The translations under genes were made by a program, and so were the position numbers. The notes beneath the pieces are model-generated. The model saw only the letters and a list, made by a program, of their open reading frames with translations, was not told the DNA's origin and did not search any database. This document shows, one piece after another, positions 21,727 to 23,062 of a stretch of DNA of 23,062 bases (positions are counted from its first letter, which is position 1; each line of letters begins with the position of its first letter). Source of the DNA: Lachnospiraceae bacterium (GTDB taxonomy: Bacteria > Bacillota > Clostridia > Lachnospirales > Lachnospiraceae); assembly GCA_017964745.1 (NCBI GenBank), contig JAGCRJ010000048.1, forward strand, positions 1-23,062. Direction: 5' to 3'.

Positions 21727-22782
21727 ATGAAAACTATTTCAAGAATGGAATTGCGCGAAGGCATGGAACTTGGCGAACCGATCGAATCCGGCGGCAAGAT
21801 AGTTTATAATGCCGGCACCAAGGTTACACAGGCCGTAATAGACAGACTGGATCATTATGACATAATGGCAGTCACCATTATGGAGGATGTCGATTATGCC
21901 ACCACGCATAATGAGCGTATCCAGTTCGATGAGGATTTCAAAAACTTCAGATCCAAATACAATGACTGCCTGACCAGATACAAGGGAGTCATGCTCTCAT
22001 ATCTCGGAACCAAATTCTCGATACCCAACCAGAATCTCATAGATATATTCAATGACTGCTATTCGACCGTAAAATCCGAAAAGCAGCTCCTTGATTTCAT
22101 TTATAATATGATGCCCAATGAAGACGAGCTGACCTATACCCAGTCCTTCAATGCGGCACTTCTCTGCGGAGCATTCGCAAACTGGCTCACTCTTCCCGAG
22201 GATAAAAAAAGAACCCTCATTCTCTGCGGATTCTACTACGACATCGGAAAATGGAAGATTCCCCATGAAATACTCTGGAAACCCGGAAAGCTCAGCGACC
22301 AGGAATACGAAATGGTCAAGCAGCATACCCTTCTCGGTTTCCAGCTGGTCAAGAATGACACCGCACTTCTCGATGATATCAAGAAATGTATCCTGATGCA
22401 TCACGAGAAAATGGACGGAACCGGTTATCCGGTCGGTCTGTCGGGCGAAAAGATAAATGAATACGCCAGGTATCTTGCAATTGTCGATACCTACATCGCA
22501 ATGGCATCACCCAGAACCTTCAGACCCGCATTTACTCCTCTTCAGATACTAGGAGCCCTTGAAAGGGATCTTGTAAAATATGACACTTCGATCCTTATGC
22601 CTCTTATAGAAAGGATCTCGGAGGCTCAGATTGGAACCATCGTTCAGCTTAATGACGGTACCGAATGGGAAGTAATGCTGATCAACAAGAACAGCTATTC
22701 CAGACCCATGCTCAGAAATGCGGGAAATATGATAATCCATCTTGCGGAAAGAAAAGATCTGGAGATCGTCAAGATCATCTGA
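21727..22782 (+). CDS. HD-GYP-type protein with substituted metal ligands
   Basis: A 351-residue protein. The N-terminal ~55 residues (LREGMELGEPI..., VYNAGTKVTQ) are the small domain common before HD-GYP. The HD-GYP part (about 115-290) has YDIGKWKIPHEILWKPGKLS, His200, MHHEKMDGTGYP (224-235), ARYLAIVDTY. HD-GYP enzymes hydrolyse cyclic-di-GMP through a metal centre. Here the His of the HD pair is Tyr171 (TAC) and the preceding helix His is Gln139 (CAG), while Asp172, His200, His225, His226 and Asp254 remain. Catalysis may be lost or altered, leaving a c-di-GMP sensor or other role. No receiver, PAS or TM part is seen. Ribosome binding site GAGGG. Its stop abuts that of the convergent PBP gene. 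Confidence 0.9.
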   Translation: MKTISRMELREGMELGEPIESGGKIVYNAGTKVTQAVIDRLDHYDIMAVTIMEDVDYATTHNERIQFDEDFKNFRSKYNDCLTRYKGVMLSYLGTKFSIPNQNLIDIFNDCYSTVKSEKQLLDFIYNMMPNEDELTYTQSFNAALLCGAFANWLTLPEDKKRTLILCGFYYDIGKWKIPHEILWKPGKLSDQEYEMVKQHTLLGFQLVKNDTALLDDIKKCILMHHEKMDGTGYPVGLSGEKINEYARYLAIVDTYIAMASPRTFRPAFTPLQILGALERDLVKYDTSILMPLIERISEAQIGTIVQLNDGTEWEVMLINKNSYSRPMLRNAGNMIIHLAERKDLEIVKII

Positions 22783-23062
22783 TCAGTCCACACCGAAGTA
22801 TTCATTGAAAATACGTTTAGCCAAGGGGACAGCGTACTCTACGCCTGTCCCCGCTTTTTCTATTATGATGGTCACACAGATCTCGGGATCTTCGGCAGGT
22901 GCAAATGCGGTAAACCATGCGTGTGACTCATTGATATCTTCGGCAAATTCCGCCGTTCCGGTCTTACCTGCTACGGTATAAGCATCATTGATAAGAACCT
23001 TTGCGGTTCCGTCGGTTACAACGGCTCTCATAAGCTCATTTAAGAATTCCGATTCCTCTTCC
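22783..23062 (-). CDS. Class B penicillin-binding protein, C-terminal fragment
   Basis: The gene enters from the right edge; 92 codons and a TGA stop are visible. The transpeptidase KTG motif appears as VAGKTGTAEF, followed by SHAWFTAFAP, the CVTIIIEKAG strand and YAVPLAKRIFNEYFG, the normal end of FtsI/PBP2-type transpeptidases that crosslink peptidoglycan. The upstream EFLNELMRAVVTDGTA segment continues to the window edge. Whether it is SpoVD, FtsI or PBP2/MrdA type cannot be decided from this part. A plus-strand terminator hairpin is embedded in this coding region. Confidence 0.88.
   Translation of the reverse strand, partial: EEESEFLNELMRAVVTDGTAKVLINDAYTVAGKTGTAEFAEDINESHAWFTAFAPAEDPEICVTIIIEKAGTGVEYAVPLAKRIFNEYFGVD
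22825..22859 (+). terminator. Terminator of the HD-GYP gene inside the PBP coding region
   Basis: GGGGACAG-CGTA, loop CTC, TACG-(C)-CTGTCCCC, then GCTTTTTC on the plus strand: a 12-bp stem with one bulge and five T. It lies 43 nt after the HD-GYP stop codon, entirely within the opposite-strand PBP gene. The minus strand has no T-run there, so it should not stop PBP transcription. Confidence 0.85.

Overview
The window looks like a chromosomal segment of a Gram-positive, endospore-lineage Clostridia member, most likely Lachnospiraceae or close kin. The reasons are strong AGGAGG-type ribosome binding sites, sigma-A promoters, the short HisG + HisZ form of ATP phosphoribosyltransferase, RecU, the sporulation-associated YtfJ/GerW protein, and the rpmB / Asp23-like / FakA / RecG synteny typical of Firmicutes. 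The taxon is inferred; no rRNA is present. Coding density is very high and no stretch over 300 bases lacks a gene. I see no tRNA, IS element, CRISPR or phage gene.

Layout from left to right. (1) 1-2078: a minus-strand histidine operon hisZ-hisG-hisD (hisD cut by the edge), driven by a perfect TTGACA-17-TATAAT promoter followed at about +1 by 8-bp tandem repeats that look like an operator. (2) 2131-3405: a lone plus-strand gene for a three-TM protein of unknown function. (3) 3414-7401: a tightly packed minus-strand operon of amidase, short-chain dehydrogenase, small membrane protein, RluA-family pseudouridine synthase and recU, with four junctions that overlap or lie 4 nt apart. (4) 7411-13515: a minus-strand operon parE-parC-rsmD-coaD-coiled-coil gene, with its own promoter, a hairpin in the leader and a strong terminator. 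(5) 13517-18857: asp23-like gene, fakA, recG and a DegV/FakB gene on the minus strand. Together they hold both halves of a fatty-acid kinase around a DNA-repair helicase. (6) 18873-19193: rpmB on the plus strand with promoter and terminator. (7) 19192-21641: minus-strand cluster of an unknown 119-aa protein, a DUF2953-like membrane protein with a huge acidic insert, GerW/YtfJ, and a coiled-coil protein ending in a J-domain-like segment. (8) 21665-22859: a plus-strand HD-GYP-type gene with two substituted metal ligands. Its terminator lies inside the convergent penicillin-binding-protein gene that runs off the right edge.

Most genes are housekeeping functions: histidine synthesis, chromosome topology and recombination, CoA and rRNA maturation, fatty-acid activation, and the cell wall. 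The parts least explained by known families are the GerW/DUF2953/J-domain cluster, the altered HD-GYP protein, the lone three-TM protein, and several regulatory structures: the his tandem repeats, the parE leader hairpin that resembles parS, the recG leader palindrome, and the terminator nested in a coding region.
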